DNA of 64,000 nucleotides from G965216695 sp965216695 (lineage in GTDB: Bacteria > Pseudomonadota > Gammaproteobacteria > Pseudomonadales > Azotimanducaceae). Of the stretch, positions 26,474 through 34,748 are shown piece after piece (the stretch's first letter is position 1; each line of letters opens with the position of its first letter). Under the pieces are notes generated by a model that was not told the origin of the DNA, searched no databases, and saw only the letters and a list, made by a program, of their open reading frames with translations. The position numbers and the translations under genes were made by a program. The stretch lies in assembly GCA_965216695.1 (NCBI GenBank), contig OZ244212.1:1550001-1614000 (forward strand), written 5' to 3'.

Positions 26474-27178
26474 GTGTCGATAATAACGTTTGCAAAACCC
26501 GCCTTCGATGTAGGCGTTTTCACCAACCAACTGTCACCGATGCGCCGATTCTGGGCTGAAGACATCGGCCTGGTGTATCAGGAACGACTCGCGGTCGGCG
26601 GCGGCATTCACCAGTACCGGCATGCCGTCGGAGAGTCCGTATTCAAACTCAATCACGCCCGCGATTCGCTTCCCGACGCACCGCCGAGTCCGATCGAGCG
26701 GCTCTGGATCGCCGACCACGACGCCACAGCCCCAACCGTGCACGTCGACCCCGACGGCAATACCGTCTGTCGCATCCCGCCCGGTCACGACGGCATTACG
26801 CAGTTGCAAGTGGATCTCGCAACGTCGGACATCGACACAATGCACCGCTTCTACCGCGACACCCTCGGATTCGAAGCGTTGGACGCACACCGACTGCGCT
26901 GCGGTGTATCGATTGTGCGCCTGATGCAATCACCGCGGTCACAACCGATGTTGGCCGCGCGTCTTGCGTCCGCGGTTGCCGCCGTCGGATTCCGTTACCT
27001 GACGCTGCAGGTGCGCGACGTGGAACGCGTCCATCGGCAGGTTCTCGATGCGGGTGGCGTCGAAGGGCGTGCCCCGGTTCGCCTGGGAGACGTTGCGCGC
27101 ATATCGTTTGTGCGCGATCCGGAAGGAACCTGGATAGAATTGTCACAGCGCCGGTCGCTCACGGGTTCGCTCGATTGA
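26474..27178 (+). CDS. VOC-superfamily (glyoxalase-like) protein with two modules
   Basis: 234 residues. Two VOC halves are visible: about 1-100 (FAKPAFDVGVFTNQLSPMRRFWAEDIG) and 108-225 (GITQLQVDLATSDIDTMHRFYRDTLGFEALD, ending RDPEGTWIELSQR). Members are metal-dependent lyases, dioxygenases or isomerases; the substrate is unknown. The start is GTG at 26474. Confidence 0.82.
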   Translation: MSIITFAKPAFDVGVFTNQLSPMRRFWAEDIGLVYQERLAVGGGIHQYRHAVGESVFKLNHARDSLPDAPPSPIERLWIADHDATAPTVHVDPDGNTVCRIPPGHDGITQLQVDLATSDIDTMHRFYRDTLGFEALDAHRLRCGVSIVRLMQSPRSQPMLAARLASAVAAVGFRYLTLQVRDVERVHRQVLDAGGVEGRAPVRLGDVARISFVRDPEGTWIELSQRRSLTGSLD

Positions 27179-27220
27179 AGCAACCCGGATGTACGCGTGT
27201 TTGCGCAGCAAGCATGCCAC

Positions 27221-27249
27221 TGGACTCCGATCGCACTCCAGCGTATATA
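27221..27249 (+). promoter_or_regulatory. Candidate sigma70 promoter for the coiled-coil membrane protein
   Basis: TGGACT (27221-27226), 17-bp spacer, TATATA (27244-27249). It lies 42 bp before the GTG at 27291, supporting that start over the upstream in-frame ATG at 27189. Confidence 0.5.
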
Positions 27250-27290
27250 CCGGAGCAGTCCAGAGATTCTCGTCCACGAACGTCAACACC

Positions 27291-28097
27291 GTGAATAGCA
27301 GTCATCCATCGATCACCACGCAACGCGACCGCCCGTCCTTCGGAGACTGGAGGATCGTGCTGGGCCTGTGCCTAACCACGGTATGGCTGCTGCTCGGCAT
27401 CATCTATATCTCGCAACGGCTCGGCTGGACGTCGTTCACATCGCTTCCGCCGGCTGAACTGGGTTCGTTCTTCGAGGGCGCGTTTGCGCCGCTGGCGTTC
27501 CTGTGGCTGGTAATCGGCTACTTCCTTCAGCAGAAGGAGCTGGAACAGAACACCCACGCGCTTCAGGCCCAGGCCGCCGAGATCCAGCGCACCGCGGAAC
27601 AGGCCGTCATCCAGAGCCAGAAGCTCGCCGAAAGCGAGTTTCATGCCCGCCAGAACACCTTCCTGCAGATCGCGAACAGTGTGCACAAACAACTCGGCGC
27701 CATCGGTGGTCTGCTCTATATGTCGAGCCAGAGTGCGCAGGCTGACGGAACCGTCACCTCGGAAGAGATGAGCCAGCTGTTTCGTCAGTTGAGCGCGTAC
27801 GATACCGAAGTGTTTTCACGGCGCATCCTCGAAACCTACATCCAGACCGAAGATCCCGAGATCCAGCATCAGCTCTTCTACGGTACGGACGTTCGTGCCC
27901 GACACTCCAACAACTTCATCTTCACCTTCGAACGGCTACTGCGGCGCGCGCGCGAACTGGACAAGGACGACATGATTTACGACGCACTGCAGTCGAGTTC
28001 CCACGGATTCGTATACCGGATCGCGAAGGAACAACAACAGCACGCGCCCGAACACCTCGCAGACCACGAGCGCACCGGGCGGCACATCAATTTCTGA
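27291..28097 (+). CDS. Hypothetical membrane protein with cytoplasmic coiled coil
   Basis: 268 residues. Two membrane helices near 19-39 and 57-76 (GLCLTTVWLLLGIIYI and FAPLAFLWLVIGYFL) are followed by a coiled coil (about 77-125: QQKELEQNTHALQAQAAEIQ) and a helical C-terminus. I do not recognise the family. GTG at 27291 is favoured because a good promoter lies between it and the in-frame ATG at 27189. It ends 6 nt before the PNPOx-like gene. Confidence 0.6.
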   Translation: MNSSHPSITTQRDRPSFGDWRIVLGLCLTTVWLLLGIIYISQRLGWTSFTSLPPAELGSFFEGAFAPLAFLWLVIGYFLQQKELEQNTHALQAQAAEIQRTAEQAVIQSQKLAESEFHARQNTFLQIANSVHKQLGAIGGLLYMSSQSAQADGTVTSEEMSQLFRQLSAYDTEVFSRRILETYIQTEDPEIQHQLFYGTDVRARHSNNFIFTFERLLRRARELDKDDMIYDALQSSSHGFVYRIAKEQQQHAPEHLADHERTGRHINF

Positions 28098-28103
28098 GAT
28101 TCG

Positions 28104-28724
28104 ATGACCACACCCCCGCCTCGATCCCCCGTCGCAATTGCCGATCCCATTGCCCAGCTGCGACGAGACCGCGAGCAGGCCCTGGCGTCCGGCGACGCGC
28201 ATGCAACGCTGTGCGCAGTGGCCACAATCGACGTAGACGGTTGCCCCGACCTGAGGACGCTCGTACTCAGGGATGTGGACGTGGCGGACCAACAGCGTTT
28301 TGCGGTTTTCATCAACGCGACGAGCCCAAAATTCGAGACCATGCGCGCACACCCGATCGCCGTACTGATCTACCTGCCGACGCAGCAGGTGCAGTACCGC
28401 ATGCGGTGCACAACGTCTGAGGTGCCCGCGAATGTGATACGCGCGAGCTGGCCGCTGCGGCCTGAGACGCCCAAACATCTCGACTGGTTCTACGAGCGCG
28501 TTGCGCGCCAGAGTACTCCGGTCGCCAGCCGCGAGGTGCTCCTGGGCGGACTCGCCGACTTGGACCTGCCGGAACCGTTGACTGTACCGCCGAGTGCCCG
28601 AGGTTTGTTTCTGGACCCCCGGCGCGTAGAGCGCCTCGACCTCTCGCTTGCGCCGGAGGTTCACGATCGCCGGAGGTTCGAACGCACGGATACCGGTTGG
28701 ACCGAGGTTGTGCTTGTGCCCTGA
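28104..28724 (+). CDS. Pyridoxamine 5'-phosphate oxidase-like flavoprotein
   Basis: 206 residues of the split-barrel FMN-binding fold, with ATLCAVATIDVDGCPDLRTLVLRDV at the N-terminus, FAVFINATSPKFETMRAHP in the middle and a PNPOx C-terminal dimerisation-like region (LFLDPRRVERLDLS). It resembles PdxH but lacks the classic PLP-binding WRGQ-like ending, so another FMN oxidase is possible. It is convergent with the LysR gene. Confidence 0.8.
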   Translation: MTTPPPRSPVAIADPIAQLRRDREQALASGDAHATLCAVATIDVDGCPDLRTLVLRDVDVADQQRFAVFINATSPKFETMRAHPIAVLIYLPTQQVQYRMRCTTSEVPANVIRASWPLRPETPKHLDWFYERVARQSTPVASREVLLGGLADLDLPEPLTVPPSARGLFLDPRRVERLDLSLAPEVHDRRRFERTDTGWTEVVLVP

Positions 28725-28733
28725 CCGTCCCGG

Positions 28734-29663
28734 TCAATCCAGCTCGGCGGTAACGATACCCACCAGATTTTCAAAGCAGGTTTCCTTCGCCGTCTCGATG
28801 AACCCCGCCATAAACGCCGCGTCGCGGTCATCGGCGCGAACTCCGGCGAACAGCGTTGGCCAGATCCCCTCCTCGGTGAGCGAACGCACGCTGATGAAAT
28901 CCCGCTCCCGGTATTCGTGCAATGCCCAGTTCGGCAGACACGCTACGCCCCGACCACTTGCTACGAGCTGTATCATCATTGTGGTCAATTCCGCCGACCG
29001 CACATGTCGCGGCTCCACGCCAGCGGGGTTCAGAAACTGCGTGAAGATGTCGAGCCGATCCCTGTCGACGGGGTAGATGATCAGTGTCTCGCCGGCGATG
29101 TCGCCGGGCTCGACCCACGGTTTCGCCTCCAGGTCATGGCCCTTACACAGCGCAAGCTGCGCCTCGTAACTGAACAGGGGGACGTACGCCAGATTCAATT
29201 CAGGCACCGGGTCAGCGGTAATCACCAGATCGAGATCGCCTCGCGCGAGCGCGGGGAGCGGGCCGAAATGAAACCCGCTCGCAATGTCCAGTTCCACATC
29301 GGGCCACAGGTTCCGGTACGAATCGATCGCCGGCAACAACCACTCGAAACAGCTGTGGCACTCGATCGACATTAGAATCCGGCCGGACTCGCCCCCCGCA
29401 AGCCTCTCGAGTTCCTGATCCGCGTTCACAACAGCAGGCAAGACGACGTCAGCCAACTTCAACAGACGCTTGCCGGCGGGCGTAAAACGCACCGGGCGGG
29501 TCTTCCTCACGAACAGCGACACGCCGAGTTTGTTTTCTAGGTCCTTCAGCTGGTGCGACAGCGCCGACTGCGTCAGGAACACGCGCTCAGCCGCTTCGAC
29601 CAGACTTCCGGTTTCACGAAGCGCAACCAAAGTGCGTAAGTGCCTAAACTCTATGTGCGACAT
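28734..29663 (-). CDS. metR: LysR-family regulator, MetR-like
   Basis: 309 residues. The winged helix covers 1-62 (MSHIEFRHLRTLVAL...TQSALSHQLKDLENKLG) and the substrate-binding domain follows. LELLD-type strands (VELDIASGFHFGPLPALARGDLDLVIT) and the overall sequence match MetR, the homocysteine-sensing activator of methionine genes. ATG at 29663 is chosen because the LTTR start is at MSHIEF. No MetR box in the classic TGAA-N5-TTCA form was found upstream. Its targets may be elsewhere. Confidence 0.85.
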   Translation of the reverse strand: MSHIEFRHLRTLVALRETGSLVEAAERVFLTQSALSHQLKDLENKLGVSLFVRKTRPVRFTPAGKRLLKLADVVLPAVVNADQELERLAGGESGRILMSIECHSCFEWLLPAIDSYRNLWPDVELDIASGFHFGPLPALARGDLDLVITADPVPELNLAYVPLFSYEAQLALCKGHDLEAKPWVEPGDIAGETLIIYPVDRDRLDIFTQFLNPAGVEPRHVRSAELTTMMIQLVASGRGVACLPNWALHEYRERDFISVRSLTEEGIWPTLFAGVRADDRDAAFMAGFIETAKETCFENLVGIVTAELD

Positions 29664-29820
29664 GCTTTTGGAACGTTGGGGTTTGGGGACATCGGTCGAT
29701 CCTTCGTGCCTCCCGACGCGTTTCAGGCAACGTGCATTACAAACCAAAGGACTCGTTCACATAGTACGACCGCCCCATTCCGCTGTCACGGCGCGCCGTC
29801 CCACAACACCGCACCGCGCT

Positions 29821-29841
29821 CGTCACACCGTTCGTGTGACG
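29821..29841. promoter_or_regulatory. Inverted repeat between LysR and HD genes
   Basis: CGTCACAC (29821-29828) and GTGTGACG (29834-29841) are perfect 8-bp arms around a 5-bp centre. It lies in the 238-bp spacer of the divergent metR-like and HD genes and could be an operator for either. It is not the MetR consensus. Confidence 0.45.
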
Positions 29842-29889
29842 GCCGGCACACTGCTGACCAAGGACCCGGAGGGGGCGGCGGCGCAGCGA

Positions 29890-29895
29890 TACAAT
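29890..29895 (+). promoter_or_regulatory. -10 box placed for a leaderless start of the HD gene
   Basis: TACAAT ends 6 nt before the ATG at 29902. The predicted transcription start coincides with the start codon, and no ribosome-binding site intervenes. The spacing and flank (TACAATGCTGCC) copy the arrangement at 16430. Confidence 0.4.
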
Positions 29896-29901
29896 GCTGC
29901 C

Positions 29902-30816
29902 ATGTACGATGTAAATCGTGTCATCGCTGAAAATTTTCTTGCGCATGTAACGCGCGAGTTCTGCGCGTCCTGTCCGGATTCAGACGAGTCCTACGCACAC
30001 GCGATCGAGCGCGCCTCCCGACTCGCACTCGAACTGCTGCTGAACTGCGATTGCCAGTACCACGATCTGCACCACACCATTCTGGTAACGGACGCGGGCA
30101 TGGCGCTGCTGCGAGGGCGCGCAATTCTGCGCACTGACGTAGACCGTGACGACTGGCTGAACGCCGTCGTGGCAATGCTGTTTCACGACATCGGGTACGT
30201 GCGCGGCGTGCTGAGCGGCGATACCGACGCAGAGTACGTGACCGACCAGGCCGGTGCTCTGCAGCGGCTGGATCCTGGAGCCACGGGCGCTGCGCTAACC
30301 CCCTATCACGTAAACCGAGGGACCGTATTCGTTCGCGAGCACTTCGAGGATGACGCGGTGATCGATGCGGGCGTGGTCTGCCGTCACATCGAAATGACGC
30401 GTTTTCCGGTGCCCCGCGAGCACAGTTACCAGGAAACCGAATCGATGTCCGCGCTGGTGCGCACGGCGGACCTGATCGGCCAGATGGCCGATCCATTGTA
30501 TATGCGAAAGCTACCCCGTCTGTTCGCGGAATTCATAGAGACCGGTGAAGCGGAACGCCTGGGATACGCCAATCCGGGCGAACTGAGGGCTGCGTTTCCG
30601 GCGTTCTTCCGAGACCACGTCGCCCGCTACGTGGAACCAAATCTGCGGTATCTGCGTATGACACAGGAAGGCCAGCAGTGGATCGCGAGCCTGCATCATC
30701 ACCTTTACGCCGAAGCCGCTGGGCACCCCAACCGCGACAGTGCATCCCGCCCCGCGGAACCGCTACTGGCGACGTCCCAGGCGGCAAGCACGGTACCGGC
30801 ACGCCTCATCCCGTAA
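29902..30816 (+). CDS. HD-domain phosphohydrolase-like protein
   Basis: 304 residues from the ATG at 29902. Metal ligands of an HD domain are visible: His54 and His57/58 in QYHDLHHT, the His95-Asp96 pair in MLFHDIGYV, and a distal His in VCRHIEM. Relatives hydrolyse phosphomonoesters or nucleotides; the substrate is unknown. A conserved-looking helical C-terminus follows (FRDHVARYVEPNLRYL). The upstream frame is open but looks non-coding. It overlaps the convergent ABM gene by 11 bp. Confidence 0.8.
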   Translation: MYDVNRVIAENFLAHVTREFCASCPDSDESYAHAIERASRLALELLLNCDCQYHDLHHTILVTDAGMALLRGRAILRTDVDRDDWLNAVVAMLFHDIGYVRGVLSGDTDAEYVTDQAGALQRLDPGATGAALTPYHVNRGTVFVREHFEDDAVIDAGVVCRHIEMTRFPVPREHSYQETESMSALVRTADLIGQMADPLYMRKLPRLFAEFIETGEAERLGYANPGELRAAFPAFFRDHVARYVEPNLRYLRMTQEGQQWIASLHHHLYAEAAGHPNRDSASRPAEPLLATSQAASTVPARLIP

Positions 30817-31162
30817 CGAAATGCCCGCGAGCGACTCCGCTCGCATCATAAACCGGCTCTTCGTATTCAACGCGGAACTTCATGATCGGCTTGTCACGAT
30901 CCTTGCGCGGATACTGCGCGAGGTGTGCCCCCATGTCGCGATACCAGTGGCTGTTGAGGTGAGCCTCGAGAGTCTCGGACGACGTCCATTCCTCATAGAC
31001 GTGAACGCGGCCCGGTACGCGGTGGTCTTCAGTCCAGTCGTAAGCGATACAACCTTCTTCCGCCAGCGCGCCTTCAATATGGGGAACGGCCTTAGTGAGC
31101 ATGTCCGGAACCTGCGCCGGATCCACAAGATCAAAACACCCCGAGATAATCACCTTACTCAT
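30806..31162 (-). CDS. ABM-fold monooxygenase-like protein
   Basis: 118 residues. VIISGCFDLVDPAQVPDMLTKAV, EEGCIAYDWTEDH and VHVYEEWTSSETLEAHLNS are the strands and helix of an antibiotic-biosynthesis-monooxygenase domain. ATG at 31162 has GGAGG 7 nt upstream. It is the last gene of the acyl-CoA carboxylase cluster and a distant cousin of the gene at 6382-6765. The substrate is unknown. Confidence 0.82.
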   Translation of the reverse strand: MSKVIISGCFDLVDPAQVPDMLTKAVPHIEGALAEEGCIAYDWTEDHRVPGRVHVYEEWTSSETLEAHLNSHWYRDMGAHLAQYPRKDRDKPIMKFRVEYEEPVYDASGVARGHFVTG

Positions 31163-31179
31163 TGAACTGTTCCTCCCTC

Positions 31180-31368
31180 CTAGATTCGTTCTATTACAAA
31201 GAGCACCAACACGAACATGATCGGCACCATGGCGCCCGAATAGCACAATATATTGAGTTGGTCGTTGCGATCCCCGGCGCCGGCCAACGAGAGACGCGAT
31301 CCGATGACCAACCAGATCAGTGCACCGCCGACAAACGACAGAATCAGTGTTAGCAGAGTCGCCGCCAT
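31180..31368 (-). CDS. Small two-helix membrane protein
   Basis: 62 residues from the ATG at 31368. Two hydrophobic segments (about 3-22 and 43-60) are separated by a short polar loop; a longer frame starts 33 bp upstream. I do not recognise it. It lies in the cluster between the SDR and the ABM gene, 17 nt before the latter, so it is almost certainly co-transcribed. Confidence 0.6.
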   Translation of the reverse strand: MAATLLTLILSFVGGALIWLVIGSRLSLAGAGDRNDQLNILCYSGAMVPIMFVLVLFVIERI

Positions 31369-31404
31369 AGCAGGTATCCGTTGCGCGCGAGCTACGCTCA
31401 ATCC

Positions 31405-32277
31405 TCAGGACGGATTGAGCTGCAGCATGCTGCGTGGCTTGGCACCGGTGAGATCAGCGATTTTACCGTAGTTCTCCGCAATGTCCTCCACGGTTGCTTC
31501 AAGTCCAAGATCCACGCCTTCGTTTTCAACCATGCAGGCGATCGAGTAGTGGCCGCCCTGCGCCTGAATGATCACCCCGTTGGGAGCATCTTCGGTGCAC
31601 AGAAAGATCACCGGCGGCGTGACACGGTCCGGTCCGAGCGCTTTCTGCGCATCTTCGGGCAGTAGATTCTCGGTCATGCGCGTTGCAGCTACAGGCGCAA
31701 TCGCATTCGTGTACACATTGTTCTTCGCACCCTCGATCTTCAGCGTGTTCATGAAACCGACCAGACCAAGCTTGGCTGCACCGTAGTTTGTCTGTCCGAA
31801 GTTGCCATACAAGCCGCTCGGTGAGGTTGTCATCACGATTCTTCCATAGTTCTGCTCGCGCATGATCGGCCACACTTCCTTCGTGACGTACACCGAACCG
31901 ATCAGATGCACTTCCAGAACCGTGCGGAAGTCGTCCATCTCCATTTTCGCAAACGACTTGTCTCGCAATATTCCGGCATTGTTGATCAGCACGTCGACGC
32001 GCCCCCAATCTTTCATCGCATCAGCGACCATGCTTTTCGCGCCCGCTGGGTCGGATACGGAGCCCCCGTTCGCGATGGCCTCGCCACCGGCCGATTTGAT
32101 TTCTTCCACAACGGCGTTCGCTGCATCGGATGAGCCGCCGGTCCCGTCCATCGCACCGCCCAGATCGTTCACCACCACGCGAGCCCCCCGTCGTGCGAGT
32201 TCGAGCGCATGGCAACGCCCCAGACCGCCTCCAGCACCGGTAACGATGGCGACCTTTCCGTCGAACGAGTAACTCAT
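31405..32277 (-). CDS. Short-chain dehydrogenase, 3-hydroxyacyl-CoA dehydrogenase-like (MFE-2 type)
   Basis: 290 residues. The NAD-binding TGAGGGLG, NNAG and the catalytic Ser/Tyr/Lys (TTSPSGLYGNFGQTNYGAAK) are intact. The GARVVVNDLGG and GLYGNFGQTNY stretches resemble the dehydrogenase unit of peroxisomal multifunctional enzyme 2, which oxidises 3-hydroxyacyl-CoA. ATG at 32277 has AGGAG 7 nt upstream. It fits beta-oxidation beside the crotonase in the cluster. Confidence 0.88.
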   Translation of the reverse strand: MSYSFDGKVAIVTGAGGGLGRCHALELARRGARVVVNDLGGAMDGTGGSSDAANAVVEEIKSAGGEAIANGGSVSDPAGAKSMVADAMKDWGRVDVLINNAGILRDKSFAKMEMDDFRTVLEVHLIGSVYVTKEVWPIMREQNYGRIVMTTSPSGLYGNFGQTNYGAAKLGLVGFMNTLKIEGAKNNVYTNAIAPVAATRMTENLLPEDAQKALGPDRVTPPVIFLCTEDAPNGVIIQAQGGHYSIACMVENEGVDLGLEATVEDIAENYGKIADLTGAKPRSMLQLNPS

Positions 32278-32329
32278 TGTCTTCTCCTGTGGGTCATGGT
32301 TTCGATGTAGTTCGAGTAAAAAACAGGTA

Positions 32330-33883
32330 CTAGGGGCGCGGCCCGAACCGCACCGGCTGCGTGAGGTCTTCCAGAATCGGTTGTATCCGGTCGATCCACT
32401 CACACAGATACGGCCGGGTTTCCCGCGGGTCGATCAGTTCGTGGACCGCGAAGGATTCCGCACGCGGAAACGGCGACCGGTTGGCGCGCAACTGGTCCTC
32501 GAGTTCGCGCCGCTTCGCCTCCGGGTCATCGGCGGCAGCGATTTCCCGATGGAACGCAACCGCCACGCCCCCCTCCAGCGGCAACGGGCCGGTTTCGACG
32601 GATGGCCACGCCAACACGTATGCATCCGGGCCATAGTGTGCGGCGGTGGCTACGCCAAACCCCTTATGCACCTGGATCACGGCCCAGGGTACGCTCGCCT
32701 GGACAGCGGCCGCAACCGCAGCCATACCGTAGCGGATCGTTCCGGCCCGCTCCGATTCAGGCCCGATCATAAACCCCGGTTGATCCACGAAATTCACGAC
32801 GGGCAAATGAAACGTGTCGCACAATTCGACAAAGCGACGGTATTTTTGCGCGGCCTGCGCGGTCATTGCACCGGCCTGGTGGCGGCAATCGTTGGCCAAT
32901 ACCCCGACCGGCTGACCGTCGAGCCGCGCGAGGCCCGCGATCTGGCTCGGCCCGAAGGACGCTCCAACCTCGAAAAACGAATCACGATCTACAACCATCT
33001 CGACAATCTCGCGCATGTCGAACGGCGCATTCGTATCCCTTGGTACCGCCGTGAGCAGGTCCGGCTCCATACGCTCCCGGGGGTCGTCACACGCCAGGCG
33101 CGGCGCGCGTTGCCGCACGTGGGAGGGCAGAAAGCTCAAAAAGCAGCGAATCTGTTCGAACGCGTCGTATTCGTCTTCCGCAATATTGTCGACGATACCG
33201 CTGGCAGCATGAACCGCTTCACCTCCGAGTTCCTCCTTGGACAGCCGCACGCCGAGCGCTCGCTCCACCAAAGCAGGTCCGCCGATCAGTACCTGCGCCG
33301 TGTGCCGGGTCATCACCGCAAAGTGGGACGCAACGAGCCGCCCCGCCGGGAATCCGGCGACCGCTCCCAACGCGGCGCTCGCGATCGGCACTTCACCCAT
33401 CGCATCGGCGATGATCCGGAACCTCGGTTGCGCATACACCGGTTCCCCAACGGTGCCGCCCTTGCGACCGGAGCCCTTCACACTGCCGCCCCCGCCCTCC
33501 AAAAGCCGCACCAGCGGTAGGCGGTACCTGCAAGCGAGATGTTCGGCATAGACGCTTTTTCGGAGGCCGGCGGCGTTCGGCGAGCCGCCCTTGAGCGTGA
33601 AGTCCTCACCCCCGACCACGACGCGACGCCCCTCGATACGGCCAACCCCGAGTACGTAGTTGGCCGGGACGAATCCCGTCAGATTCTCCTTCTCGTCGTA
33701 TTCAGGGAGCGCCGTACCACGGCCTTCTTCGCGGAACGAATCGGGGTCCAGCAACGCGTCGATCCGTTCCCGGATCGTCAACCGGCCTTTGCTGTGTTGC
33801 TTGGCAATGCCATCTGCACCGCCCTGTTGCCTCGCGAGGTGGCGACGGCGCTCGATCTCGCGAACTTCGTCTTCCCAGGACAT
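32330..33883 (-). CDS. Acyl-CoA carboxylase, carboxyltransferase (beta) subunit
   Basis: 517 residues, a fused-lobe carboxyltransferase like PccB or MccB. It moves CO2 from biotin to an acyl-CoA. The N-lobe has SKGRLTIRERIDALLD and LLEGGGGSVKG; the C-lobe has FVDQPGFMIGPESE and the GPDAYVLAWPSVETGPL region. Propionyl-, methylcrotonyl- or geranyl-CoA could be the substrate. It starts 2 nt after the crotonase stop and so is translationally coupled. Confidence 0.93.
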   Translation of the reverse strand: MSWEDEVREIERRRHLARQQGGADGIAKQHSKGRLTIRERIDALLDPDSFREEGRGTALPEYDEKENLTGFVPANYVLGVGRIEGRRVVVGGEDFTLKGGSPNAAGLRKSVYAEHLACRYRLPLVRLLEGGGGSVKGSGRKGGTVGEPVYAQPRFRIIADAMGEVPIASAALGAVAGFPAGRLVASHFAVMTRHTAQVLIGGPALVERALGVRLSKEELGGEAVHAASGIVDNIAEDEYDAFEQIRCFLSFLPSHVRQRAPRLACDDPRERMEPDLLTAVPRDTNAPFDMREIVEMVVDRDSFFEVGASFGPSQIAGLARLDGQPVGVLANDCRHQAGAMTAQAAQKYRRFVELCDTFHLPVVNFVDQPGFMIGPESERAGTIRYGMAAVAAAVQASVPWAVIQVHKGFGVATAAHYGPDAYVLAWPSVETGPLPLEGGVAVAFHREIAAADDPEAKRRELEDQLRANRSPFPRAESFAVHELIDPRETRPYLCEWIDRIQPILEDLTQPVRFGPRP

Positions 33884-33885
33884 GT

Positions 33886-34695
33886 TTACGTGGAAAAGTT
33901 CGGCGGACGCTTTTCGAAGTTGGCCTTAACCGCCTCCACCTGATTTTCGGACCCGATCAGCTGTCGCTGTAACGTTTCTTCGAGCTCCAGGCCATGAACC
34001 GGGTCGGCGTGCCACGACGAATCGAGCAACCGTTTTCCGGCCCGTATCGCGTCCGGAGACTTACCGGCGATTTCTCTGGCAAGCGTCAGCGCCGCAGCCA
34101 GCGGTTCGTTCGCAACCTGAGTCACCAGACCAAGCCTCTGGGCTTCGTCGCCATCGACAATACGTCCCGTAAACATCAACTCCTTTGCGATATCCAGCGG
34201 CACAAGGTCCCTGAGCGTTTGGGTGATGCTCATGTCCGGAATGAGCCCCCACTTGATCTCCATGATGGAAAGCCGTGCATCCGGCGCGGCAATCCGGATG
34301 TCCGCACCCAGCGCAATCTGTAAACCGCCGCCAAACGCTACCCCATGCAGCGCCGCTATCACCGGAACCGGCACACGCTTCCAGACATAAGCGGGACGTT
34401 GGGCACGATTCTCCGGCTGCTCGGGCGTTCGATCCTGCTCGCCCGCCTGCGAGCGATCACCACCGGAATCCGATTGGGCCATGCGTTGAAAGCCGCCCAT
34501 GTCCAAGCCGGCGCAAAACCCCTTGCCGTTGCCCGACAGCACAACCACACGCACCGCCGAATCGCCCGCCAGCGACTCTCCGGCAGCGGCAATCTGTTCG
34601 AACATCTCCACCGACAACGCGTTGTATTTGTCGGGCCGGTTGAGCCGAACGTCGGCAACACCCGCATCCACATCGATCGTTACGAGCTCGGCCAC
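33886..34695 (-). CDS. Enoyl-CoA hydratase/isomerase (crotonase) family protein
   Basis: 269 residues. LNRPDKYNALS at the N-terminus, the oxyanion-hole strands (GKGFCAGLDM and HGVAFGGGLQIALGAD) and WGLIPDMSITQTL are typical. A polar insertion of about 30 residues (SDSGGDRSQAGEQDRTPEQ) follows the first oxyanion strand. The second catalytic Glu of hydratases seems replaced in DMSIT, so isomerase or hydrolase activity is also possible. Start GTG at 34695. Confidence 0.88.
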   Translation of the reverse strand: MAELVTIDVDAGVADVRLNRPDKYNALSVEMFEQIAAAGESLAGDSAVRVVVLSGNGKGFCAGLDMGGFQRMAQSDSGGDRSQAGEQDRTPEQPENRAQRPAYVWKRVPVPVIAALHGVAFGGGLQIALGADIRIAAPDARLSIMEIKWGLIPDMSITQTLRDLVPLDIAKELMFTGRIVDGDEAQRLGLVTQVANEPLAAALTLAREIAGKSPDAIRAGKRLLDSSWHADPVHGLELEETLQRQLIGSENQVEAVKANFEKRPPNFST

Positions 34696-34748
34696 GCGTA
34701 CTCCACACTCAATAGAATCAAAGCGCTAAGGTACCATGGGGCATTAGC

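Noticed and set aside
29664..29901. Classic MetR box between metR-like and HD genes
   Set aside because: No TGAA-N5-TTCA was found. The CGTCACAC palindrome is of a different kind, so it is listed separately as a generic inverted repeat.
32381..33520. 379-codon open frame antisense to the carboxyltransferase
   Set aside because: Shadow frame; Arg-rich, no motif.
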